A stretch of 64,000 nt of DNA. It comes from Cutibacterium equinum (GTDB lineage Bacteria > Actinomycetota > Actinomycetes > Propionibacteriales > Propionibacteriaceae). Positions 44,183 through 53,468 of this stretch are shown piece by piece (within the stretch, counting starts at the first letter, position 1; every line of letters begins with the position of its first letter). The position numbers and the translations under genes are program-made. The notes beneath the pieces were generated by a model. That model was not told the origin of the DNA. It did no database searches and worked only from the letters and a program-made list of their open reading frames with translations. Where the stretch lies: assembly GCF_028021195.1 (NCBI RefSeq), contig NZ_CP115668.1:1240001-1304000 (forward strand), given 5' to 3'.

Positions 44183-47100
44183 CGACGAAAACCTCATTCA
44201 ATATCGCCGATCCGCTACCACAAGGAACGGTTCTACTGGCTGCGAGCGCCGGAACGGGCAAGACCTGGACAATTTCGGCGGTCTGTGCCAAGGCGATCGC
44301 TACCGGGATGCTCACCATCGAGAATCTCCTCCTGGTCACCTTCAACCGGTCAGCAGCTAGGGAATTGCGTAGCAAAGTGTATGAACGCCTTGTCCGCACC
44401 AAATCCTTGCTCGCAGGAGACCGGGAGCCCAAAGACCCCTGTGATGAGTCCCTCAAGGACCTCGGGCCAGAAGGACTGAAGCGGATAGCAGCAGCCCTGG
44501 ACTCCTTCGACCGAGCTGTAGTCACGACCACCCACGAGTTCGCATCCCGGATGCTGGCTGAGTTGGGAGTCTTGTCAGATCACGACCCATCGTCAGTTCT
44601 CCTGGCCGACCTCACTCCTGTGGCCGACGAGGTGTCCGACGACAGGTACCTGGCTGAGTATCTCGATGCTGATCGGCGGCCTTCTGTTGGCGACAGGCGC
44701 AATCTGTCCCGGGATGTTGCCGTGAAGTACGGCGAAGTGCCGATCGAACCGGATATGTATCCCGTGTCGCCTGATGTTGCCTGGGCGATGTCGGTTCGTG
44801 AAGAGGTACGCAAACGCTCGCGAAATAGAGCAGTACACACCTTTGACGATCTCATCAACGATCTTGTCCAAGCACTGCGAGACCCTGTCCGCGGCCCCAT
44901 GGCGTGTGAAACCTTGGCACGGCGCTTCTCTCTGGTCATGGTTGACGAGTTCCAGGACACCGATCCTCTGCAGTGGGAGATTTTGCACCGGTCCTTTCAT
45001 GGGCACAGTAACCTGTGGCTCATCGGTGACCCCAAACAGTCCATCTATGCGTTTCGCGGCGCCGATATCTACGCCTATCAGGACGCCGCTGATTGCGCAG
45101 AACATGTCTTTCATCTGGACGTCAATTACCGGGCTGACGAACCCATCGTCGAGGCGGTCAATACCCTTTTTGGCAAAGCACAATTAGGGAGCGGGATCAC
45201 CCTGGAGTCGGTCACCGCCGATCACCGGGAGTCGCGAATTAGCACTCAAACTGCGCAGCCTCGCCGATACAACTGGTCACAGCCCTTCCAGATCCGTTGT
45301 CTGGAATCTCCCCTCGACGGTCGATTGGATGCCAAAACCTCGGATCGCCTTGTCACTGAGGATCTGGTCAATCAAGTCATCATGATGTTGGAAGGCGGCT
45401 CGATCATCCACGATGACGATGGAAAACGGGACAGACCACTTCGCCCCAACGACATCGCCATCCTCGTCCGGACGCGCAAGACTGGTGCGCAGATCGCTGC
45501 CGCTTTGTCTCAAGCCAAGCAGCCTGCCGTCTTCTCTGGGGCAACACCGGTCTGGTCCTCCCAGGCTGCTGAGGATCTTGTCACTCTCCTCGAAGCCCTC
45601 GACAACACTGACGAGAGGCTGCGCACCCGGTTGTGTCTGTCTGACCTCATAGGTGCGACCCCTGCCGATCTCGCGGCCTCGGATTCCCGAGTGCGTTCCG
45701 ATCTCGCCATCGATCTGGCCCGTTGGGCAAGTGTGTGGCCCAGCACCGGAGTGTGGGGCACCGTCGAAGCGGCCCTTCACCGACCAGGGGTGTTGGCGCG
45801 TCTTGTCGCCACGAGCGGGGGCGAGCGATACGTCACCGACCTTCGTCACGTCGCTCAACAAGCGCACGCCACCGCCTACGAGGCCGGCCTCACACCAACC
45901 GCAACGGCGGGGTGGATTCGCGACCAGCAACAACGATCCGGTGATGATGAACCCCGTCGCCTCGACAGTGACCAGCAGGCCGTCACCATCATGACCATCC
46001 ATGAGGCGAAGGGGTTGGGTTTTCCAGTCGTGCTGCTGCCTGACATTGCCAATGGACGGGCGCCACGGAAGAACATCAGCGGGCCGGTTGTCTGGCACAA
46101 CAGGCAGAGGCGCGTCCTCGACATCTCTTACCATGCGGCCAATCGCGCCATGGCGATTGAGGGCCACGAAGAGGACGAGCGTGGAGAGAATCTGCGGCTT
46201 CTCTATGTCGCTCTTACGCGCGCCCGATCAGCCGTTCGTCTGTGGTGGTCTCCCTGCTCGCGACGTCATCGATGGTCGGCCTTCCAGCGTTTGATCGAAA
46301 TGGACCGTTCTACTGGCGAACTCAGTCTTGGCGAGGCCGGAATTGATCCGGGTAGCGTCCTCTGGCTCAACTCAGGGCCGATCATGACAACCATCGTGCC
46401 AGGCAACCAACAACAGCTTGTTCGAACACAAGATGCCCAGCAGCGGGTCATTGCAGATCCTCGTTGTCTGAAACGACCCCTCGACCTTGACTTCGTCCGG
46501 ACGTCGTATTCGGGATTGACCGCCGACCTTCACGGCTCTGTACACCCGGAGTCGACGTCCGCCATGACTGACGAACCTGACGACGATGAGTCCCTCGACA
46601 CCACTGCTTCAGGGTTGTGTGGGCTTCCGGGTGGCACCGCCTTTGGCACTCTGGTCCATGCGGTCCTGGAATATGTCGATACGACTTCGCCTGATCTGTT
46701 CGAGGAGCTTCTGGCGATCACCCGCAGAACTCTGCGTACGACGCCGTTGCCGGATGTGCCCGCAACCGATCTTGCCAAAGGTTTGGAACAGGTGTTGAGG
46801 ACTAATCTTGGCGCCTTGGCACCGGGCATGTCCTTGGCGGACTTTCCCCCCGACAACCGACTCGCGGAGATGAACTTCGAGTTGGCGATGTCGCAAAGTC
46901 GACCCGCAGCGACAATGGCTGATCTGGCGAAACGTCTCAAGGATCCGGGATTGGTGCCACCTGATGACCCGATCCATGGCTATGGGGACACTTTGGCCAC
47001 CATGCCCAACGGTGACACGCATCTGCGAGGTTTTCTGACCGGCTCGATTGATGCTGTCTTGAGACGACCGGATGGCCGCCACCTCGTCGTCGACTACAAG

Positions 47101-47415
47101 ACAAATCGAGTTCCTGGTGCCCGAAAACTACGAGCCGACATGTACGACACCGACACCATGCGCGCCATGATGTTCAGTTCCCACTATCCGCTTCAGGGAT
47201 TGTTGTATTCGGCTGCCTTGCATCGGTTCCTCTCCTCAAGCCTGACCGGGTACGACCCCGCCCGCCACCTCGGTCCGATTGGGTATCTCTTCGTTCGAGG
47301 GATGAGCGGTGATCCAGCCCCGGATACGGGAATGCCCCAGGGAGTGTTCACCTGGCAACCAAAACCAGAACTCATCGAAGCGATCAGCGAGTGTTTGGGA
47401 GGCCACCATGTCTGA
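44179..47415 (+). CDS. recB: Exodeoxyribonuclease V beta subunit (RecB), helicase-nuclease
   Basis: 1078 residues. Motor motifs: ASAGTGKTWTISAV, VDEFQDTDPLQWEIL, GDPKQSIYAFRGADIY, TIHEAKGLGFPVVLLPDI, YVALTRARSAV. The C-terminal PD-(D/E)XK nuclease reads GFLTGSIDAVLRRPDGRHLV, VDYKTNRV, then YPLQGLLYSAAL. RecB moves 3'-5' and cuts both strands. It overlaps recC by four bases and recD by eight. Confidence 0.95.
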   Translation: MTTKTSFNIADPLPQGTVLLAASAGTGKTWTISAVCAKAIATGMLTIENLLLVTFNRSAARELRSKVYERLVRTKSLLAGDREPKDPCDESLKDLGPEGLKRIAAALDSFDRAVVTTTHEFASRMLAELGVLSDHDPSSVLLADLTPVADEVSDDRYLAEYLDADRRPSVGDRRNLSRDVAVKYGEVPIEPDMYPVSPDVAWAMSVREEVRKRSRNRAVHTFDDLINDLVQALRDPVRGPMACETLARRFSLVMVDEFQDTDPLQWEILHRSFHGHSNLWLIGDPKQSIYAFRGADIYAYQDAADCAEHVFHLDVNYRADEPIVEAVNTLFGKAQLGSGITLESVTADHRESRISTQTAQPRRYNWSQPFQIRCLESPLDGRLDAKTSDRLVTEDLVNQVIMMLEGGSIIHDDDGKRDRPLRPNDIAILVRTRKTGAQIAAALSQAKQPAVFSGATPVWSSQAAEDLVTLLEALDNTDERLRTRLCLSDLIGATPADLAASDSRVRSDLAIDLARWASVWPSTGVWGTVEAALHRPGVLARLVATSGGERYVTDLRHVAQQAHATAYEAGLTPTATAGWIRDQQQRSGDDEPRRLDSDQQAVTIMTIHEAKGLGFPVVLLPDIANGRAPRKNISGPVVWHNRQRRVLDISYHAANRAMAIEGHEEDERGENLRLLYVALTRARSAVRLWWSPCSRRHRWSAFQRLIEMDRSTGELSLGEAGIDPGSVLWLNSGPIMTTIVPGNQQQLVRTQDAQQRVIADPRCLKRPLDLDFVRTSYSGLTADLHGSVHPESTSAMTDEPDDDESLDTTASGLCGLPGGTAFGTLVHAVLEYVDTTSPDLFEELLAITRRTLRTTPLPDVPATDLAKGLEQVLRTNLGALAPGMSLADFPPDNRLAEMNFELAMSQSRPAATMADLAKRLKDPGLVPPDDPIHGYGDTLATMPNGDTHLRGFLTGSIDAVLRRPDGRHLVVDYKTNRVPGARKLRADMYDTDTMRAMMFSSHYPLQGLLYSAALHRFLSSSLTGYDPARHLGPIGYLFVRGMSGDPAPDTGMPQGVFTWQPKPELIEAISECLGGHHV

Positions 47416-49276
47416 CCTTGTCCCAGTCGGAGCCGGACCTCGATTGGAACCTTTCGCACGCGCCGGGGTTCTCGAACCAAGCGACATCCACCTTGCCAAC
47501 TTGGTATGCCGTATTGGCGAGGAACCCAATCCTGACGTCAGTTTGGCCATTGCGTTGTCGTGCCGTGAGCTGCGGCGAGGGTCAGTGTTCTGGGATCCCC
47601 GCGAGATTGCCGAGTCCATCCGACGTCAGATTCTCGACCCCGCGATTCCCGACATCAACGAGAGCGAGCAGGCTGCGCTCTTTGATGATTTGGAATGGCC
47701 CGAACCGGAAGCCTGGTTGTCGGCACTGGCACACAGCCGCGTCATTGCCACCCGTAGTGATCTCCTCAACCGGTTGCCGGCCCGCCTGGACGATGGTCTG
47801 CTGTACCTTGAGAAGTACTGGCAGGCTGAACACGACGTCGCACGGGATTTGGCGGCACTGGCGGCTGACCCTCCCGACCAAGAACCCGACTTTGCCGAGA
47901 GCATCGTGTCAGAAGTCGGCGACGCCCTCCGCTCCTCCGACATCACGTTGGATCCGGCCCAGAAAGATGCCGCTGTCGCAGCCATTACTCATCGGATCAG
48001 CGTTCTCGCCGGTGGCCCCGGAACCGGCAAGACGACGACGGTGTGCACTGTTCTGGCCTCGCTTCAGAAAGCGGATCCGGACCTCGGCGCCATTGCCCTC
48101 GCGGCCCCCAGCGGCAAGGCGGCAGCACGTCTTCGCGACTCGGTGTCCGAGGAGTCAAAGCACATGCCAGAAAATCTGAGACCCGTCGTCGCTGATGCCA
48201 CGACCGTCCATTCTCTCTTGAAATGGCAGGGGCCAGGGACGGCCTTTGGCTATGACGAAACGCACCAGCTTCCTTTCGGAGTGGTCGTCGTGGACGAGGC
48301 GTCCATGCTGTCTCTTCCCCTGGCTGCAAGCCTTCTTGCCGCGATTGGTCCCGGGACGCGCCTCATCCTGGTGGGAGACCCCGGACAGCTTGTCTCGGTG
48401 GACGCTGGAAGTGTCCTGGCCGACATCGTGTCGTCGGCAGACACCCTCGGCAGTCGTCTGCCTGTCACGGTCCTCACGCGAAACCACCGCTCGGAAGGAG
48501 ATATTGCTGATTTGTCCGAAGCCGTTCGCGAGGGGGACAAGGAGGCTGCTGTGGGGGTGCTCACAAAGTTTCTGCCTGACCAGGATGCGCCAAGGCCAAG
48601 CTCTGCCCTGCCGAGCATTTCCTGGATCGACGCAGACCCAGCCAACATCACCATGGCTGACCTTCCAGCTGTCGCGAAGGTCATCGCACAGACGGGATCG
48701 CGCATGCTCGAGCTGGCCCAGTCCGGGTCCGACGTCGATGCCCTCGAACTCGTGGACGCTCATCGTTTGCTGTGCGCCCACCGAGAAGGGCCCTATGGCG
48801 TCGATGAGTGGTCACAACACATGGTTTCGGTTCTCACCAACGTCCTGCCCGGCATTGATCAGAGTCGATGGGCGCTCGGCGAGACCGCCATCGTCACGCA
48901 CAACCTCGCGCAGCTGGGCGTCAACAATGGCGACTGCGGGGTCGTCGTGGAAACTCAACCGGTTCCAACCGTGGCTCTTCCCGGGCCGGGTGGTGCTCCT
49001 CGGAGGCTGCCCTGTTCCCTCATCCCATCTTTGCAACCTTTGCAGGCGATGACGATTCACAAGGCTCAGGGAAGCCAGTTCACCCATGTCACGGTGATTC
49101 TGCCGCCGCCAGACTCCCCGCTCCTCACCCGTGAGTTGTTCTACACGGCCATCACTCGCGCCCGCAAGCATCTCACGGTCGTCGGGACGAGGGAGTCCGT
49201 CGAACGCGCCATCGATCGGGCCAACGACCGCCGGTCTGGCATTCAGCGCCGGTGGGAAGAAAACCGTGCAACGTGA
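47408..49276 (+). CDS. recD: Exodeoxyribonuclease V alpha subunit (RecD)
   Basis: 622 residues. Walker A is LAGGPGTGKTTTVCTVL, motif II VVVDEASMLSLPLA, then LVGDPGQLVSVDAGSVLAD, LTRNHRSEGDI and the final TIHKAQGSQFTHV ... FYTAITRARKHL. RecD is the 5'-3' motor of the complex. GGAGG precedes ATG 47408 within the recB end. Confidence 0.95.
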   Translation: MSDLVPVGAGPRLEPFARAGVLEPSDIHLANLVCRIGEEPNPDVSLAIALSCRELRRGSVFWDPREIAESIRRQILDPAIPDINESEQAALFDDLEWPEPEAWLSALAHSRVIATRSDLLNRLPARLDDGLLYLEKYWQAEHDVARDLAALAADPPDQEPDFAESIVSEVGDALRSSDITLDPAQKDAAVAAITHRISVLAGGPGTGKTTTVCTVLASLQKADPDLGAIALAAPSGKAAARLRDSVSEESKHMPENLRPVVADATTVHSLLKWQGPGTAFGYDETHQLPFGVVVVDEASMLSLPLAASLLAAIGPGTRLILVGDPGQLVSVDAGSVLADIVSSADTLGSRLPVTVLTRNHRSEGDIADLSEAVREGDKEAAVGVLTKFLPDQDAPRPSSALPSISWIDADPANITMADLPAVAKVIAQTGSRMLELAQSGSDVDALELVDAHRLLCAHREGPYGVDEWSQHMVSVLTNVLPGIDQSRWALGETAIVTHNLAQLGVNNGDCGVVVETQPVPTVALPGPGGAPRRLPCSLIPSLQPLQAMTIHKAQGSQFTHVTVILPPPDSPLLTRELFYTAITRARKHLTVVGTRESVERAIDRANDRRSGIQRRWEENRAT

Positions 49277-49301
49277 CCAGAGGAGCTGTCGGACGGGTCG
49301 T

Positions 49302-50204
49302 TCACCTCAGCGGAGACGACAAGTCGAATCCGCTTTCGGGTTCTGGAAGCCGACGTGCCAACCATGCGTCGATGAGAGCTCTGGCAATCGACAAGGTTGG
49401 GGGCAGTTGTAACTGACCGGACTCGACCTGATCGGACACCTCGTCGCGACTGAAGAAATCAGCCTCAGCCAGCTCATCGTGACCCACGTTGATCGTTCCA
49501 GCTGCCCGTGCAACGTAACCGAACATGAGAGACCGTGGGAAGGGCCATGACTGTGACCCGACGTAGCGAGCGGATGTGATTGTCAAGGTCGTCTCCTCGG
49601 CAACCTCGCGAACCAAAGCATGCTCGGCTGGTTCCCCAGCTTCGACAAATCCGGCCACGACAGACCGACGATCCGCAGGCCAGGAATGTTGCCGAGCAAG
49701 CACAATACGGTCCTGCGCGTCGAGGACGGCAGCGATGATTGCCGGGTCCGTTCGTGGGAAGACACGGTGCCCATGTGGACAGATCCGAGCCGGGCCACCA
49801 CTGGTGATGCGTGTCGGTTTCCCGCATCGAGGGCATGCCGGATTGCTCTCGTGCCAGGCCAGAGCGGCGAGTGCTGACATCACCAATTCACGATCAGTTG
49901 GACCGAGGTCTACTGTGCGCAGACTGCAGGCTTCTGGACGGGATTGCTCAGTGCGCCGGGCGAACCACGGCACTCCCTCGACAACACCGACAAACAGGTC
50001 TCGCTGGTCATCACGTTCCCCCGCAGTAGGAACAGCAGCAAGGCGTCCATCGACCATGACGACCTCGTCGTGCGGATCAACCAGCAATAGCCGGGCCTCC
50101 GGATTCTTCCACCGGGCTCGATTCGCCTCGGCGTCGTCGCGGTCTGCATGGCACCGATCCAAGATGGGTCGAGCCACGATGCGCGTCTGCCTGATCCCAG
50201 TCAC
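49302..50204 (-). CDS. nudC: NAD+ diphosphatase (NudC-type Nudix hydrolase)
   Basis: 300 residues. The Nudix box is GFVEAGEPAEHALVREVAEE with the final Gly replaced by Thr, and the NADH-specific motif follows as SQSWPFPRSLM. The zinc ribbon shows CPRC and then CPHGH, so the fourth usual Cys is replaced, possibly by His. It hydrolyses NAD(H) and can remove NAD caps from RNA in other bacteria. Downstream of adnB on the same strand with a 45-base gap. Confidence 0.92.
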   Translation of the reverse strand: MTGIRQTRIVARPILDRCHADRDDAEANRARWKNPEARLLLVDPHDEVVMVDGRLAAVPTAGERDDQRDLFVGVVEGVPWFARRTEQSRPEACSLRTVDLGPTDRELVMSALAALAWHESNPACPRCGKPTRITSGGPARICPHGHRVFPRTDPAIIAAVLDAQDRIVLARQHSWPADRRSVVAGFVEAGEPAEHALVREVAEETTLTITSARYVGSQSWPFPRSLMFGYVARAAGTINVGHDELAEADFFSRDEVSDQVESGQLQLPPTLSIARALIDAWLARRLPEPESGFDLSSPLR

Positions 50205-50249
50205 ACTGTCACTGTAACGGGATCGTCGTGAACCAGCCGAGAGCCGTGC

Positions 50250-53200
50250 TCAGCCGGACGACGTATCCGATTCGCCCTCCACACCGTCCAATATCCCTGC
50301 CAGCTGATCGGCATCCAGTAGTGGCTCTGCTGTGATGGTTTCGTTGGCCCCAACATGGTGGAAGACCGCTCGTACCCGTGAGGGATCGATCCCTCGGGCC
50401 TGGGTCCATGCCAACCGGTAGATGGATAGCTGAAGCGGGTCAGCAGACCGTGGCTTCGACGTTTTCCAGTCAATGACGAGTTCATCACCGGGATGATCGG
50501 GGTCGGCCACCACCGCATCAAGGCGTCCGCGCACGACGGTGTTGCCAATCGTCATGACGAAGGGCTCCTCAACTGCGAGGACTGTGGCGTGTGCCCATCG
50601 GCTGTTCTCGAAGGCCTGACGAAGAGTCTGCAATGCATCCGCCTCAACGGATCGGACGACCGCATCACCGTCGTCCTTCTGGCTATCCTCCTCGAGTTCG
50701 CTGATCTCCTCGGCGTCGAATAGTGGGATCGGCTGATGGGGGGCGAGGCGTTGACTCACCCATTCGTGGAATGCCGTTCCAATGCCTGCTCCCCTGTCTG
50801 CAGGTCGAGGCATCGGACGAAGCAGGTCTTCCTGGAATGCCTGTGGATTGGCGTGGAGCCTGACCATCTGGGAGGTGGTCAATCGTGCCGGAATGACCAC
50901 ATCGTCGGTGTCATCGCGCCGACGTCGAGCCTCAGCCAGCAAGGCCTGCGCGTCAGCCTGCCACGATGCCACTCGGTCAGCGTCCTTGGGGTCGTCAACA
51001 ACTGGCAGATCAGCACCGCCTGACAATTCCGCTCCCGTGATTGGGATGGCGCCCTCATCGGCGAGCACCGGCCATGGAATCCCATCGTCGACACGATCCT
51101 CAGGTCGCTCGCCAAGGTCTGGCCACGCTACGCCGAGCATGCCGGCAACCAAATCTGCGTACTTCCCCGGGCTGTAGCAGCCTTTGCGTCGTGAGTCCCA
51201 CTTGTGCCATGACACGATCAACCGCTCTTTGGCTCTCGTCAAAGCTACATAGGCCAACCTCGCCTCGGACCATTGTGAATCCTCCTTGAGAGCCGCGACG
51301 TAGCCCTTGGTATCGGTTTCGCTTCCAGAAACAGGATGGCTGATCTCACTGGCATCTCCCCTGGCGAACGACGGCAGCACTCCAGCCACGGTGACGAAGT
51401 TCTTCGGGCTCAGTTCCGATGGGAAGACACCTTGGGCCATGTCAGGAATGATCACGAACGGCCACTCCAATCCCTTGGCTGCGTGGACAGTCGATATCGT
51501 CACGGCGTCGCTGAGGTCTGCGGAAGCCCGGGAAAGGCCATGCCCATGATCTTCTTCGGCTGCCAGCCATGAGACGATCCCGGGGAGTGTCATATCGGGG
51601 TCGCTCCGACGTACCTCTCGCACCTCCTCCCAGAGTGTGTCCAGCTGGTCACGGCGAGCCAAGCTACGACTTGGGTCATCGGCAGCCATGTCGTCCACGA
51701 GGCCGGTAACTGATTCGATCCGCAGGATCAGGTCATCAGGGCTATCCCCCTGATGGGCAGCAATCTCAACGATTTCTGCAGCGAGATGCTCGAGGGCAGA
51801 TCGCACTCGCTCATCACCTACTGGTCGATCTTCCATGACAGCGTCGACGAGATGGACATCAACATCCTCGGGATCAAGTCCGTCAGCCTTGGCCTGTGCC
51901 TTGGCCAAGGCTCGTGCTCGTCGGTGGACCTCAGCAAGACCGTCGGTTCCCAACCCAAAGCGAGGGGCTGCGAGCAGAGCCGCCATCGCTGCATCATCGT
52001 GACGATCAACCAGCACTCGGAGATGAGCCACCACCATGGCGACATCTGGAAGGGTCAACAGGCCAGAGAGGTTTGCCACTCTCACCGGAATGTCACGAGA
52101 GGTCAGTGCGTCGTAGAGGTCGGCAACGTCGCTATTGCGTCTGACAAGGATTGCCGCCTCGGACCACCGTTCAATTGCCCCACGTTCCTTGGCTTCGACC
52201 ATCTCGTCGGCGCACGCCCGACACTCATCAGCCCAGGTCAGATACGCGGCAACATCGACGTCACCGCGGCGGTTTTCCTGTGGGGGATCGAGTGGCCTGC
52301 CTACTGCGGGTTTCGCGTCGTCGTCCTCGCCGTCATCAACCGATGTCAATGACGATGCAAGGAACTCTCGTAGCTCCTGAGAGGCTATGTTCGCGGCGTC
52401 AATGATCTGGTTGGCACATCGTCGATTGGTGGCCAGGGACAGCATGGTCGCCGGGCTACCCGCCTCTTGCGGAAACCGCCGATGAAAATCCAGTATGTTG
52501 CTCGCTGCGGCTCCTCGCCATTCATAAATGGCCTGCAGCGGATCACCGACAGCCATCACCGGATGGCCCCTTCCGTGAGCGGGATCCGGTCCAGAAAATA
52601 GAGCTGCCAGCAGGTCGGCTTGAGCCGACGATGTGTCCTGATACTCGTCGAGGAGAACGACACGGTATCGGGCTCTCAATTCCTGTCCCACCCTCGGATG
52701 CCGCGAAACTAAGTGCAGGGCCTGCAGCATGCGGTCCCCGAACTCGACGAATCCGCGGCGCCGCTTGAGATCCTGGTAAGCACGCACAAGATCCAGCAAG
52801 TCCTCACGTTCGTCCACCGTGATGAGGTTCTTCCTCACGCTGGCGTACTGTCCCCCATTGCGTCGTGTCGGCGCATCGACAAGCATCTGGCGCCAACGAG
52901 CGTCCGCAGCTCGCACTGCATCCTCGCTTGCATCATGTGAGGCCATGGCTCCGGCCAGTGACACCACCGCTTGAGCAATCGACGCCGGTGTCAGGTGTGT
53001 GCTCGCCAGTGGCGACTTATCCAGTTGGGACACGACCTCCATCGCCAACTGGTAAGCCCTCGCACCTGTGATGAGATGGGCACCCGTGTCGATCCCATCC
53101 CATGGCCCGTAATCGGCTACCAGAGTTCCCGCGAAACTGTCATAGGTCGCCACGGTGGGTCTGGGCTGCTCAGGGGTCAACAGACCCGCACTCGTAAGAT

Positions 53201-53468
53201 TCTCCTCGATCCTGCCAGACAGCTCCGATGCGGCCTTGTTGGTGAATGTCAGTCCCAAGATTTCCTCAGGCCTGACTCGCCCAGTAGCCACGAGCCACAG
53301 CACCCGCGCACCCATCACTGTCGTCTTACCCGTACCTGCTCCAGCGATGACAACGCATGGTTCGAGGGGCGCTTCGACGGCCGTCTCCTGCTCGTCGGAG
53401 AGTTCGAACCCAAGCAGAGCTGCGAGGTCAACGTCGTCGTGTCGGATACTGCTGCTCGAGTCCATCAT
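50250..53468 (-). CDS. adnB: AdnB-type helicase-nuclease subunit
   Basis: 1072 residues from ATG at 53468. UvrD-like motor: IAGAGTGKTTVMGARVLWLV, VLLDEYQDTSSAQADLLAAL, GDPLQAIYEWRGA, TVHAAKGLEWPFVIIPDMAQ, YVALTRAKERL. C-terminal RecB-like nuclease: RGRLDAVVADPDHPGDEL, VIDWKTSKP, QLSIYRLAW. With AdnA it forms the actinobacterial end-resection machine; AdnB is the leading motor. Overlaps adnA by four bases (ATGA). Confidence 0.93.
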   Translation of the reverse strand: MMDSSSSIRHDDVDLAALLGFELSDEQETAVEAPLEPCVVIAGAGTGKTTVMGARVLWLVATGRVRPEEILGLTFTNKAASELSGRIEENLTSAGLLTPEQPRPTVATYDSFAGTLVADYGPWDGIDTGAHLITGARAYQLAMEVVSQLDKSPLASTHLTPASIAQAVVSLAGAMASHDASEDAVRAADARWRQMLVDAPTRRNGGQYASVRKNLITVDEREDLLDLVRAYQDLKRRRGFVEFGDRMLQALHLVSRHPRVGQELRARYRVVLLDEYQDTSSAQADLLAALFSGPDPAHGRGHPVMAVGDPLQAIYEWRGAAASNILDFHRRFPQEAGSPATMLSLATNRRCANQIIDAANIASQELREFLASSLTSVDDGEDDDAKPAVGRPLDPPQENRRGDVDVAAYLTWADECRACADEMVEAKERGAIERWSEAAILVRRNSDVADLYDALTSRDIPVRVANLSGLLTLPDVAMVVAHLRVLVDRHDDAAMAALLAAPRFGLGTDGLAEVHRRARALAKAQAKADGLDPEDVDVHLVDAVMEDRPVGDERVRSALEHLAAEIVEIAAHQGDSPDDLILRIESVTGLVDDMAADDPSRSLARRDQLDTLWEEVREVRRSDPDMTLPGIVSWLAAEEDHGHGLSRASADLSDAVTISTVHAAKGLEWPFVIIPDMAQGVFPSELSPKNFVTVAGVLPSFARGDASEISHPVSGSETDTKGYVAALKEDSQWSEARLAYVALTRAKERLIVSWHKWDSRRKGCYSPGKYADLVAGMLGVAWPDLGERPEDRVDDGIPWPVLADEGAIPITGAELSGGADLPVVDDPKDADRVASWQADAQALLAEARRRRDDTDDVVIPARLTTSQMVRLHANPQAFQEDLLRPMPRPADRGAGIGTAFHEWVSQRLAPHQPIPLFDAEEISELEEDSQKDDGDAVVRSVEADALQTLRQAFENSRWAHATVLAVEEPFVMTIGNTVVRGRLDAVVADPDHPGDELVIDWKTSKPRSADPLQLSIYRLAWTQARGIDPSRVRAVFHHVGANETITAEPLLDADQLAGILDGVEGESDTSSG